Below, in pieces: positions 44,735 to 51,281 of a stretch of DNA of 51,281 nucleotides. The translations under genes and the position numbers were made by a program. A model generated the notes under the pieces. That model ran no database searches. It was given only the letters and a program-made list of their open reading frames with translations, and was not told where the DNA came from. The stretch spans positions 1-51,281 of the forward strand of contig CADDZC010000020.1 of the NCBI GenBank assembly GCA_902812365.1, in the 5' to 3' direction. Source of the stretch: Acidobacteriota bacterium. GTDB lineage: Bacteria; Acidobacteriota; Terriglobia; UBA7540. The stretch's first letter is position 1. Each line of letters begins with the position of its first letter.

Positions 44735-45490
44735 ATGATCTTGGAAGGTCAAGTTGCTCTGGTGACCGGAGCCTCGAGTGGCATCGGCCGCGCCACGGCT
44801 CTGGCGATGGCCCGCGAAGGGGCGCGCGTGGCCGTCAACTATCACCAGAACCGTGAAGGCGCCGAAGCGGCGGTCAGGGAGATTGCCGAGCACGGCGGCC
44901 AAGCCGTGGCCGTCCCGGCCGACGTGACCTCGAGCACGGAAGTCCGGGCCATGGCGGACGCCGTGCGGCGGCGCTGGCAGCAGATCGACATCCTGGTGAA
45001 CAACGCCGGAGACCTCCTCGCGCGGCGCACCTTGGCGGATATGACCGAGGACTATTGGGACCGCGTCATGGCTCTCAACCTGAAGAGCGTCTTCTTGTGT
45101 GTCAAAGCGGTTTGGGAGGAGATGGCCGCGCGCCACCGCGGTTGCGTGATCAACGTCAGCTCGATCGCCGGTCGTAACGGCGGCGGCCCCGGAGCGGCCG
45201 CCTACGCCGCCGCCAAAGGCGGCCTGATCACCTACACGAAGGGTTTGGCCAAAGAGCTCGCGCCGCTCGGCATCCGAGTGAACGCGGTGGCGCCCGGTCT
45301 GATCGCCACGCCGTACCACGAGCGTTACAGCCCGCCGGAGCTGTTCCAGAAGTATGTGGCGGCGATTCCCATGGGTCGCGCCGGGACTTCCGAAGAAGTG
45401 GCGGAGGTGATCGTCTTCCTCGCCTCCGCTGCCGCCCGCTACATCACCGGCGAAACCATCGAGGTGAACGGCGGGATGCTGATGGATTGA
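44735..45490 (+). CDS. Short-chain dehydrogenase/reductase, FabG-like
   Basis: A 251-residue classical SDR. The NAD(P)-binding motif TGASSGIGRA (11-20), NNAG (89-92), Asn115, Ser142, and Tyr157 and Lys161 (YAAAK) make a complete catalytic tetrad. It is closest in style to 3-oxoacyl-ACP reductase or glucose 1-dehydrogenase; an Asn at the end of beta-2 (VAVNYHQNR) is compatible with NADPH preference. The C-terminal motif GETIEVNGGM is standard. ATG 44735 follows GGGAGGA. Fifty-eight bases separate it from the quinoprotein gene, so the two may form an oxidation/reduction pair on a sugar or alcohol. The substrate cannot be assigned. Confidence 0.9.
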   Translation: MILEGQVALVTGASSGIGRATALAMAREGARVAVNYHQNREGAEAAVREIAEHGGQAVAVPADVTSSTEVRAMADAVRRRWQQIDILVNNAGDLLARRTLADMTEDYWDRVMALNLKSVFLCVKAVWEEMAARHRGCVINVSSIAGRNGGGPGAAAYAAAKGGLITYTKGLAKELAPLGIRVNAVAPGLIATPYHERYSPPELFQKYVAAIPMGRAGTSEEVAEVIVFLASAAARYITGETIEVNGGMLMD

Positions 45491-45548
45491 TCGCTTTTCC
45501 CCGGTTGCCACGGATCGGCGCAACGAACTCATCGGACAAGGAGGGAGC

Positions 45549-47582
45549 ATGGCCGCTTCAATTCACCTGCCCGATCCAACCCGCCCGCTGTCTTTCGGTG
45601 GCCGGGCCGGGCGGGCGGCGCTCGCCATGGCTTGGGTGCTGCTGTTCGGCTGCCGGCCCCGGACCGCGCCACCGTCGGGCGGACCGGTGGCCGAGTGGCC
45701 GTACTATGGCGGCGACCCGGGCGGCGAGCGATTCTCGCCGCTGACCCAGATCGACAAGAGCAATGTCAAGGCTTTGAAGGTCGCCTGGACCTATCACACC
45801 GGAGACGTATCCGACGGAACTCGCTACGCGCGCCGCAGCGAGTTTGAGGCGACTCCGATCGTTGTCGACGGCCTCCTTTACGTTAGCACCGCCTTCAACC
45901 GCGTGGTCGCTCTTGATCCCGAGACCGGGCGCGAGCGCTGGATCTACGACCCCCACATCGACCTGCACGCCGAGTACTCCGAAGGCCTCATGAATCGCGG
46001 CGTCTCGAGCTGGCTCGACTCCGCTCGCCGGCCGGGCCAAGCCTGCCGGCGGCGGATCTTCATCGCCACGATTGACGCGCGGCTGATCGCGCTGGATGCC
46101 GCCAACGGCGCCCCTTGCGCCGACTTTGGGCAACACGGGCAAATTGATCTCGCCGACGCCGACGGCATTCGGGACCGCATCCGGCGAAAAGGAGAATACG
46201 AGGAAACGTCCCCGCCGGCGGTGATCGATGGCCTCGTCGTGGTCGGTTCCAGCATCGCCGACAACGACCGCGTCGGCATGCCGCGTGGCACGGTGCGAGC
46301 TTTCGACGCCCGCACCGGGGCCTTGCGGTGGAGCTGGGATCCGATCCCCGCCCGGGCGGCCGAGGCCGCGGCGGCAAGCTGGGCCGGGGACAGCTTCTCT
46401 CAAACCGGCGCGGCGAATGCGTGGTCGGTGATGGCCGTCGATCCGGCGCTCGATCTGGTCTATGTCCCCACGAGCAGCCCCAGCCCCGACTATTACGGGG
46501 GCGAACGCAAGGGCGACGATCGCTGGGCGGATTCCATTGTCGCGCTGCGCGGCACGACCGGCTCCTTCGTGTGGGGTTTTCAGTTGGTTCACCACGACCT
46601 GTGGGATTACGACACGGCGGCGCCGCCGCTGCTCGCGACGTTGCGCCTGAGCGGCCGGGACGTCGATGCCGTGGTGCAGGGGAATAAGACCGGCAATCTG
46701 TTCGTGCTCAACCGGGCCACCGGCGTGCCGATCTTTCCCGTCACGGAACGTCCCGTGCCGCCCAGCAGCGTTCCCGGGGAGCAGCCTTCGCCCACCCAAC
46801 CCTTTCCGACGGCACCTCCTCCTCTCACTCCGCAGCGCCTCACCGCCGGCGACGCCTGGGGACTCACTCCGTGGGACCGCGGCGGTTGCCGCGATCGGAT
46901 GAAGCGTTTGTTGGCGGAGGGCATCTTTACTCCTCCGACCGTCCAAGGCTCGCTGATTCTTCCCGGCAACCTCGGCGGCATGAACTGGAGCGGCTACGCT
47001 TTTGACCCTCAGAATCAGACGCTGGTGACCTTTACTGACAGCATTGCCTTTGAGGTTCATCTGATTCCGCGCGCGCAATACCTGCCCATCGAGCGCGCGG
47101 CCAAAGCGGGCCGGTTCCGTGCCGAAGTGTCCCCTCAGCACGGCACGCCCTTCGGCATGAGCCGGCAGCCGTTGCTCTCGCGGCTCGGCTTGCCGTGCAA
47201 CCCGCCGCCCTGGGGCGCGCTGACGGCGGTGAATCTGGCGACGGGCCGGATTCGCTGGAGCGTTCCGCTGGGCACCTCGGATAACTTTCTCCATCTTCCC
47301 GTGACGTTCCGCTGGGGGCTGCCGGGGCTCGGCGGTCCGATCGTGACGGCGAGCGGGCTGGTGTTCATTGCCGGCACGGCGGGCGACAATTATCTGCGCG
47401 CCTTTGACATCGACACCGGCCGCGAGCTTTGGAAGGGACGCCTTCCCGCGGGAGGGCAGGCGACGCCGATGACCTACCGCTTGAACCCCGCGGGCCGGCA
47501 GTACGTGGTGATTGCCGCCGGCGGACACGGGAAGATCACCCGCCAGCTCGGTGACTCTTTGGTGGCTTTCGCGCTGCCCTGA
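45549..47582 (+). CDS. PQQ-type quinoprotein dehydrogenase, probable lipoprotein
   Basis: A 677-residue eight-bladed beta-propeller quinoprotein, related to the soluble part of glucose/alcohol dehydrogenases. PQQ-domain repeats include YVSTAFNRVVALDPETGRERW, DGLVVVGSSIADN, FVWGFQLVHHDLWDYD and the C-terminal GDNYLRAFDIDTGRELW. A lipobox-like LLFGC puts Cys35 as the acylated residue, so the mature protein would be anchored to a membrane facing the periplasm. No CxxCH haem motif is present, so electrons must pass to a separate acceptor. No pqq biosynthesis genes lie in the window. ATG 45549 follows AAGGAGGGAG. Substrate is unknown. Confidence 0.9.
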   Translation: MAASIHLPDPTRPLSFGGRAGRAALAMAWVLLFGCRPRTAPPSGGPVAEWPYYGGDPGGERFSPLTQIDKSNVKALKVAWTYHTGDVSDGTRYARRSEFEATPIVVDGLLYVSTAFNRVVALDPETGRERWIYDPHIDLHAEYSEGLMNRGVSSWLDSARRPGQACRRRIFIATIDARLIALDAANGAPCADFGQHGQIDLADADGIRDRIRRKGEYEETSPPAVIDGLVVVGSSIADNDRVGMPRGTVRAFDARTGALRWSWDPIPARAAEAAAASWAGDSFSQTGAANAWSVMAVDPALDLVYVPTSSPSPDYYGGERKGDDRWADSIVALRGTTGSFVWGFQLVHHDLWDYDTAAPPLLATLRLSGRDVDAVVQGNKTGNLFVLNRATGVPIFPVTERPVPPSSVPGEQPSPTQPFPTAPPPLTPQRLTAGDAWGLTPWDRGGCRDRMKRLLAEGIFTPPTVQGSLILPGNLGGMNWSGYAFDPQNQTLVTFTDSIAFEVHLIPRAQYLPIERAAKAGRFRAEVSPQHGTPFGMSRQPLLSRLGLPCNPPPWGALTAVNLATGRIRWSVPLGTSDNFLHLPVTFRWGLPGLGGPIVTASGLVFIAGTAGDNYLRAFDIDTGRELWKGRLPAGGQATPMTYRLNPAGRQYVVIAAGGHGKITRQLGDSLVAFALP

Positions 47583-47602
47583 TCGCCGGCCCCGCCCCTC
47601 AC

Positions 47603-48643
47603 CTAAGCCTCCTTCACGGCCAGAATGGCGTCGAGCGGCGCGCCTGTCTTCACGGCGTCCACCCGACTGAAGCCGGCGTCGCGCAAGAGCGCGGTGTACT
47701 CGGCGAGCGTCCGCTCTTTGCCCTCCGTGCAAACCAGCATGTTCAGGGATTGCAGCAGCGCCGACGGCGGCCCGGTCTTGCGCTCATCGAGCAGGTGCTC
47801 GGCGACCAGCAGGCCTCCTCCTTCCGGCAAGCGTTCGGCGATCTTCTTCAGCAAGGCCCGAATCTTCGCCTCCGACCAGTCGTGGAGGACGCGGGCTAAA
47901 GCATACAGATCGGCGTTGGGCAAGGGATCATGGAAGAAATCGCCGGGCTCGACGGCGATGCGAGGCGCGGCACTGGAACGGGATATGTACTCTTTGGCGA
48001 TTTCGACCACCGAGGGCAAATCCCACACGACGGCTCGCAGCTCGCGGTAACGCTCGCAGGCAGCAACCGCCAGGTGGCCCGTGCCGCCTCCCAAATCGAC
48101 CAGGCGGTGGAACCGCCCGAGATCGAACGCGGCCACGACGCGCGGGGAACTGAGCAGGCCAAAGCCGTTCATGCCCGCCAGAAATTCCCGCTGGGCTTCG
48201 GCCGTGCGATCGAGGTGACGAAAGAGATCGCCTTCGAGGTCAAATGTCTGGCGCCAGCGGCTCGTTCCTTCGCGGACGGCGTCTTCCAGGTTGGCCCACA
48301 AGGCATAAAGCACGCGGTTGGAATACAGGATGTAGCCGGCCAGCGTGTGCGGACTTCCGCGTCGCAGATAAGCGCTGGCGAGGGCGGAATTGGCGTATCC
48401 GCGTTCATCCTTGGAGAGCAAGCCCAGGGCGGTGCACGCATCGAGAAGGCGCTCCAGGGCTCCGAGTTCCACCGGTTCGCCGGCGGCGAAGAACGCGTCG
48501 AAGAGCGCCGCCAGGTCGGCCGGCCCATCGTGCAGGCGGTCGAAGATGCCCAACGCGACGGCGGCGAACAGCGTCTTAGAGCGCCGGAACGCCTCAATCA
48601 GATCGAGGACCGGAGTCGGATCGGGAAGCGGGGAATTGGCCAT
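47603..48643 (-). CDS. SAM-dependent O-methyltransferase (ASMT/hydroxyindole type)
   Basis: A 346-residue class I methyltransferase of the plant-type/acetylserotonin O-methyltransferase family. The N-terminal winged-helix dimerisation domain (1-110) precedes SAM motif VDLGGGTGHLA (182-192) and catalytic His254 in VLHDWSEAK, followed by GGGLLVAEHLLDE. Family members methylate hydroxyl groups on aromatic or polyketide scaffolds and are common in specialised metabolism. The start (ATG 48643, GGAG upstream) lies within the 3' end of the uracil-DNA glycosylase gene, giving a 50-base overlap. The substrate is unknown and no biosynthetic partner is adjacent. Confidence 0.9.
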   Translation of the reverse strand: MANSPLPDPTPVLDLIEAFRRSKTLFAAVALGIFDRLHDGPADLAALFDAFFAAGEPVELGALERLLDACTALGLLSKDERGYANSALASAYLRRGSPHTLAGYILYSNRVLYALWANLEDAVREGTSRWRQTFDLEGDLFRHLDRTAEAQREFLAGMNGFGLLSSPRVVAAFDLGRFHRLVDLGGGTGHLAVAACERYRELRAVVWDLPSVVEIAKEYISRSSAAPRIAVEPGDFFHDPLPNADLYALARVLHDWSEAKIRALLKKIAERLPEGGGLLVAEHLLDERKTGPPSALLQSLNMLVCTEGKERTLAEYTALLRDAGFSRVDAVKTGAPLDAILAVKEA

Positions 48644-49502
48644 CGGTAAATCTCCGAAGTTCGAGGTCCGCGGCCGCCCCGGTGGGTGCCGAGAGGAACC
48701 GCTTCACGTCTTGAAGGACGCGGCGAAACATCTCCGGCGTCAGCTTGCCGGTTTGGGTGTTCTGTTGGCTGGGATGATAGGAAGCGAACAGGCGCGGCCA
48801 GCCGCCCGGCAGCGCGTAGCTCGCGCCGTGGGCAAAGCAGAACGACGAACGCGGGGGAAAAGACTCAGCGCGCTCCCGGCTCGCCCGCCGAACGCCGGCG
48901 GCGGGCGGCCTCGCCTGGCCCTGATAGACGATCCGCAGGTAAGTATCGAACGCCAGCTTCCCTAGCGCCAGCACGGCCCGAACGCGCCCGAGCAGTTGCA
49001 GTTCGCGCTCGAGATAGGGCTGGCAATTTCTCCTCTCCTCGGGCAGCGGCTGGTTCTTCGGAGGAGCGCAACGCACCGAGGCCGTGATGTAGCAACGGCG
49101 CAACTGAAGGCCGTCGCGCGCGTGGAGCGATTCCGCCTGGCTCGCCCAGCCCTCCTCATAAAGGGCGCGATAAAGAAAATCGCCCGAGCGGTCGCCCGTG
49201 AACATGCGGCCGGTGCGGTTGGCTCCGTGAGCGGCGGGCGCCAAGCCGAGAATCAGGAGCTCGGCCGCCGGATCTCCGAAACCCGGCACCGGCCGGCCCC
49301 AATAGTCCCAGTCGCGGAAGCGGCGGCGCTTCTCGCGCGCGACCTTCCGGCAGTAAGCGATCAGGCGCGGGCAGCGCCGGCAGGCCATGATCTGCCGCGC
49401 GAGTCGCTCCAGTTCTCGGGCGGCGGAAGCAGTCTTCGGGGCGCGCCGCGCGGCGGCGTTCCGGGGCTCTAGGAATTGGCCAGTGCCAGAATGGTTGTCC
49501 AC
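48594..49502 (-). CDS. Uracil-DNA glycosylase, family 5 (UdgB-like)
   Basis: A 302-residue Fe-S uracil-DNA glycosylase. Motif 1 GLAPAAHGANRTGRMFTGD (family 5 form, without the family 4 acidic residue), the C-terminal motif SYHPSQQN and four cluster cysteines (Cys41, 44, 145, 160) are present. Family 5 enzymes remove uracil and some oxidised or deaminated bases from DNA. The GTG start at 49502 has a poor ribosome site, so the first 30 residues are uncertain; the fold begins near residue 30. The start region overlaps the EVE gene by 34 bases and the 3' end overlaps the methyltransferase gene by 50 bases. Confidence 0.92.
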   Translation of the reverse strand: MDNHSGTGQFLEPRNAAARRAPKTASAARELERLARQIMACRRCPRLIAYCRKVAREKRRRFRDWDYWGRPVPGFGDPAAELLILGLAPAAHGANRTGRMFTGDRSGDFLYRALYEEGWASQAESLHARDGLQLRRCYITASVRCAPPKNQPLPEERRNCQPYLERELQLLGRVRAVLALGKLAFDTYLRIVYQGQARPPAAGVRRASRERAESFPPRSSFCFAHGASYALPGGWPRLFASYHPSQQNTQTGKLTPEMFRRVLQDVKRFLSAPTGAAADLELRRFTDGQFPASRSDSGPRSD

Positions 49503-49876
49503 TGCTCGTCGGAGACCGGCATCACCGAGAGCCGCGGCAGCCGAACCAAGTCGAAGTGGCGAAGAGCCGGATGCCTCTTGATTTCATCGAGACGGACCGG
49601 GCGCTTCAGCCGCTCGCGCGCCGCCACGTCCACCACGGCGAATCGCGGGTCTTTCCGCTTCGGATCCGGGTAAGGATCGCTGGCGATCTCGGCGATGCCG
49701 ACCACCGCCTTCTCGCCTCCCGTATGATAAATCAGCGCCCGATCGCCTCGGCGGGCCCGGCGCAAATTTTGCAACGCGAGTGGATTGGACACTCCGTCCC
49801 ACACCGTCTTGCGGTCGCGTTCCAGGTCGGCGTAAGAGTAATGCTCGGGGTCGGATTTCAGAAGCCACTTGGCCAT
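49469..49876 (-). CDS. EVE-domain protein (modified-base reader fold)
   Basis: A 135-residue EVE-domain protein: start MAKWLLKSDPEHYSYADLERD, then WDGVSNPLALQNLRRARRGDRALIYHTG (quoted in two parts) and a beta-strand with AVVDV. EVE domains have a PUA-like fold that binds modified nucleobases in DNA or RNA; stand-alone EVE proteins of this size occur in many bacteria with no settled role. Its overlap with the family-5 uracil-DNA glycosylase gene suggests a shared base-surveillance function. The ribosome site is weak (GGGTGG). Confidence 0.92.
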   Translation of the reverse strand: MAKWLLKSDPEHYSYADLERDRKTVWDGVSNPLALQNLRRARRGDRALIYHTGGEKAVVGIAEIASDPYPDPKRKDPRFAVVDVAARERLKRPVRLDEIKRHPALRHFDLVRLPRLSVMPVSDEQWTTILALANS

Positions 49877-49899
49877 GCGCCACCCGCGCGAGCCGGATG

Positions 49900-50865
49900 C
49901 TAGCTGCCCGGGCGGGCCGTCAGCACGTTCGGAACGCCCGCGAAGAAGCCTTTGGGGGCGCTCAGGTAGCCGCTCACGCTGTTCTTGCCTACCTTGTTGA
50001 CCACCAGCTCGAGCGGGCTCGGCGCCCCTTGCACGTAAAAGTAGACGGGGGAATCGACGGCCTGGTCTTTCCGCTCCGTGCGCTTATCGTCGAAATAGAG
50101 GTAAACGGAAAATTGATTTTTCTTGGGGTTCGTTTTCTCCAGCTCCACCGTCACCGTCCCCACTTTCTGGCGGGCCCGCCGCGCCGGCAGGTTGAACTCG
50201 AAATAATCGCGATCGGTGCGGTGGGCCAGCGCCACCAGCTCGTCGTGGGTTTTGGCGATCGCGCCCGACAGCTCGCCCTTGGCTCCGTTCAGGGCCTCGT
50301 TGGTGGCATTGAGTTTTTGGTTGAGACCGCTGATGTCATTGGAGACGCCGGTAAACTTGGCGTTGGCGTCCGCCTGGAGCTTGTTCAATTCATCCGAGCC
50401 GGCCTTCTGCGCGATGGCTTGGCTCAATTGCTTGACGGCCGCCTGCTGCTGTTGCTGGATGTTGGCGGCCAGCATGCGCGCCCGACTCAGCTCCTGCTGC
50501 GTCAGACCCAGCTTCTCCGACGTCACCTGGAACTGGCCGCGCAATTGCGCGTAACGGTCATCACTGGCGTCCATGCGGCGCGTCAGGACGCTCAACTGGT
50601 CGCCCTGCTTGAGCTCGGCCTCCTGGGTGTCGTGGCGCAGGCTTAGCAACCAGTAGAGGTTGAAGCCGGAAACTGCCAGCAAGATCATCACCAGCGCCCA
50701 GAGCGCCTTGGTGGACGAAGCGGGCGCCGGCGGCTGCACGTAAACATACTGCGGCTGCTGCGACCCGCCGGAACCCGTCCCCGCGCCTCCCGGGGCCGGC
50801 TCGCCGCGCCGGGCATCGTTGAGTCCAAAGACGGCGTTCCCCGCACTCCGACTCTCATCAGCCAT
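49900..50865 (-). CDS. Membrane-anchored coiled-coil protein of unknown function
   Basis: A 321-residue protein with a Gly/Pro/Gln-rich cytoplasmic head (1-52), one membrane segment (about 53-74) and a long helical coiled coil (about 75-215, with an NIQQQQQAAVKQL run). A compact C-terminal domain of predicted beta character (about 225-321: FEFNLPARRARQKVGTVTVELE, then FSVYLYFDDKR) faces the same side as the coil. The end (KNSVSGYLSAPKG) suggests a carbohydrate- or peptide-binding-like sandwich, but I recognise no family. ATG 50865 follows GAGGAG. It lies 23 bases upstream of the EVE gene and probably heads that transcript. Confidence 0.75.
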   Translation of the reverse strand: MADESRSAGNAVFGLNDARRGEPAPGGAGTGSGGSQQPQYVYVQPPAPASSTKALWALVMILLAVSGFNLYWLLSLRHDTQEAELKQGDQLSVLTRRMDASDDRYAQLRGQFQVTSEKLGLTQQELSRARMLAANIQQQQQAAVKQLSQAIAQKAGSDELNKLQADANAKFTGVSNDISGLNQKLNATNEALNGAKGELSGAIAKTHDELVALAHRTDRDYFEFNLPARRARQKVGTVTVELEKTNPKKNQFSVYLYFDDKRTERKDQAVDSPVYFYVQGAPSPLELVVNKVGKNSVSGYLSAPKGFFAGVPNVLTARPGS

Positions 50866-51281
50866 ATGGAAGCTCCTCGCCGGCTCCGACGGCCGGCTCA
50901 CCCTTCGTTTCCACCTCTCTACCGCCGGGTTCGCCAGCGGCTTCCAGGCTTGGATGGCCGGCGCCGCGCCCCGGATGCCCAGTCTTGAAAGTGGTCGTCA
51001 ATAGCGCTAGCCTGGCGTAGCCGAGTATGCCATCCGCGTTCGCGCAATTCAAGTCGATATCCTCGCGCGGTGACGGAACACGTTGCGACGCCGGTTCGCT
51101 TCGACCCCTTAAGACCGCAGTCCGGCTGGGCGACCGAGGGTGATCGCCGGCTTCGAAACCGGCATAATTGGGTTATCTGGTTTATTTTCAGCGACCTAGT
51201 GGCTTTATCCGAGATCCATTTCAGAGCCCCTACGTATTTTCAATAACTTACGCTTTGCCTGAACCCCGCTTTTTTAGATTA
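50866..51281. other. 416-bp region at the window end
   Basis: No gene is supported here. The first 140 bases are GC-rich upstream sequence of the coiled-coil gene and should include its promoter. A short imperfect hairpin (GCCGG 51146-51150, CCGGC 51159-51163) is present without a T tract. The last 100 bases are AT-rich and may be the promoter of a gene beyond the edge. No tRNA-like cloverleaf is visible. Confidence 0.45.

Noticed and set aside
45558-47732. 724-residue open frame antisense to the quinoprotein
   Set aside because: The sense frame has repeated PQQ motifs; the antisense product is Arg/Gly/Ala-rich without any domain.
1-51281. CRISPR arrays, insertion sequences, tRNA or rRNA genes
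   Set aside because: Scanning the gaps showed no regularly spaced repeats, transposase motifs or cloverleaf-like sequences.

Overview
The window is GC-rich bacterial DNA with long open reading frames. It carries two Oar-like TonB-dependent receptors with an N-terminal carboxypeptidase-regulatory-like domain, TolB-like/TPR proteins, a GldA/GldF/GldG-type ABC system and a dense block of hybrid sensor kinases. This mix is typical of Acidobacteriota, possibly a Solibacteres/Bryobacter-like lineage. That placement is an inference from gene content, as no rRNA or marker gene is present. I see no tRNA, rRNA, CRISPR array, insertion sequence, integrase or prophage gene, so the region reads as stable chromosome.

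Layout. (1) 303-7214 (+) is a compact run: stand-alone response regulator, acyl carrier protein, FabF-type ketosynthase, MGDG-synthase-like glycosyltransferase, PaaK/CapK-like adenylate-forming enzyme, HAD phosphatase and class III aminotransferase. It looks like an uncharacterised pathway for an ACP-bound, aminated and/or glycosylated lipid or small amphiphile. This is the best candidate for an undescribed system here. (2) 7236-8864 (-): class IV aminotransferase and a secreted protein. (3) 9129-11455 (+): cstA and a YbdD partner. (4) 12009-15689 (+): a large TonB receptor with operator-like palindromes upstream. (5) 15725-17326 (-): TolB-like/TPR membrane protein; 17646-19127 (+): B12-binding radical SAM enzyme. 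(6) 19217-21041 (-): receiver-GHKL ATPase fusion and ribokinase; 21135-22589 (+): TPR protein; 22636-26940 (-): second TonB receptor and exported nucleoside hydrolase. Receptor, hydrolase and ribokinase together suggest nucleoside scavenging.

(7) 27023-36788 (-) is a signalling block with three sensor kinases, two stand-alone receivers and a multi-receiver/HPt/GGDEF protein, with overlapping reading frames at three junctions. It is probably a phosphorelay that ends in cyclic-di-GMP. (8) 37148-44435 (-) holds an ABC ATPase, ABC-2 permease, GldG-like protein and DUF4340 protein, then two tandem amidohydrolases. One of these amidohydrolases has lost every metal ligand I can align. (9) 44735-47582 (+): SDR reductase and a PQQ-type quinoprotein lipoprotein. 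(10) 47603-50865 (-): O-methyltransferase, family-5 uracil-DNA glycosylase and EVE-domain protein with overlapping frames, then a coiled-coil membrane protein.

Start codons were chosen from Shine-Dalgarno spacing and family alignment. Several are GTG or TTG. All functions are read from motifs by eye and none has been checked by database search.
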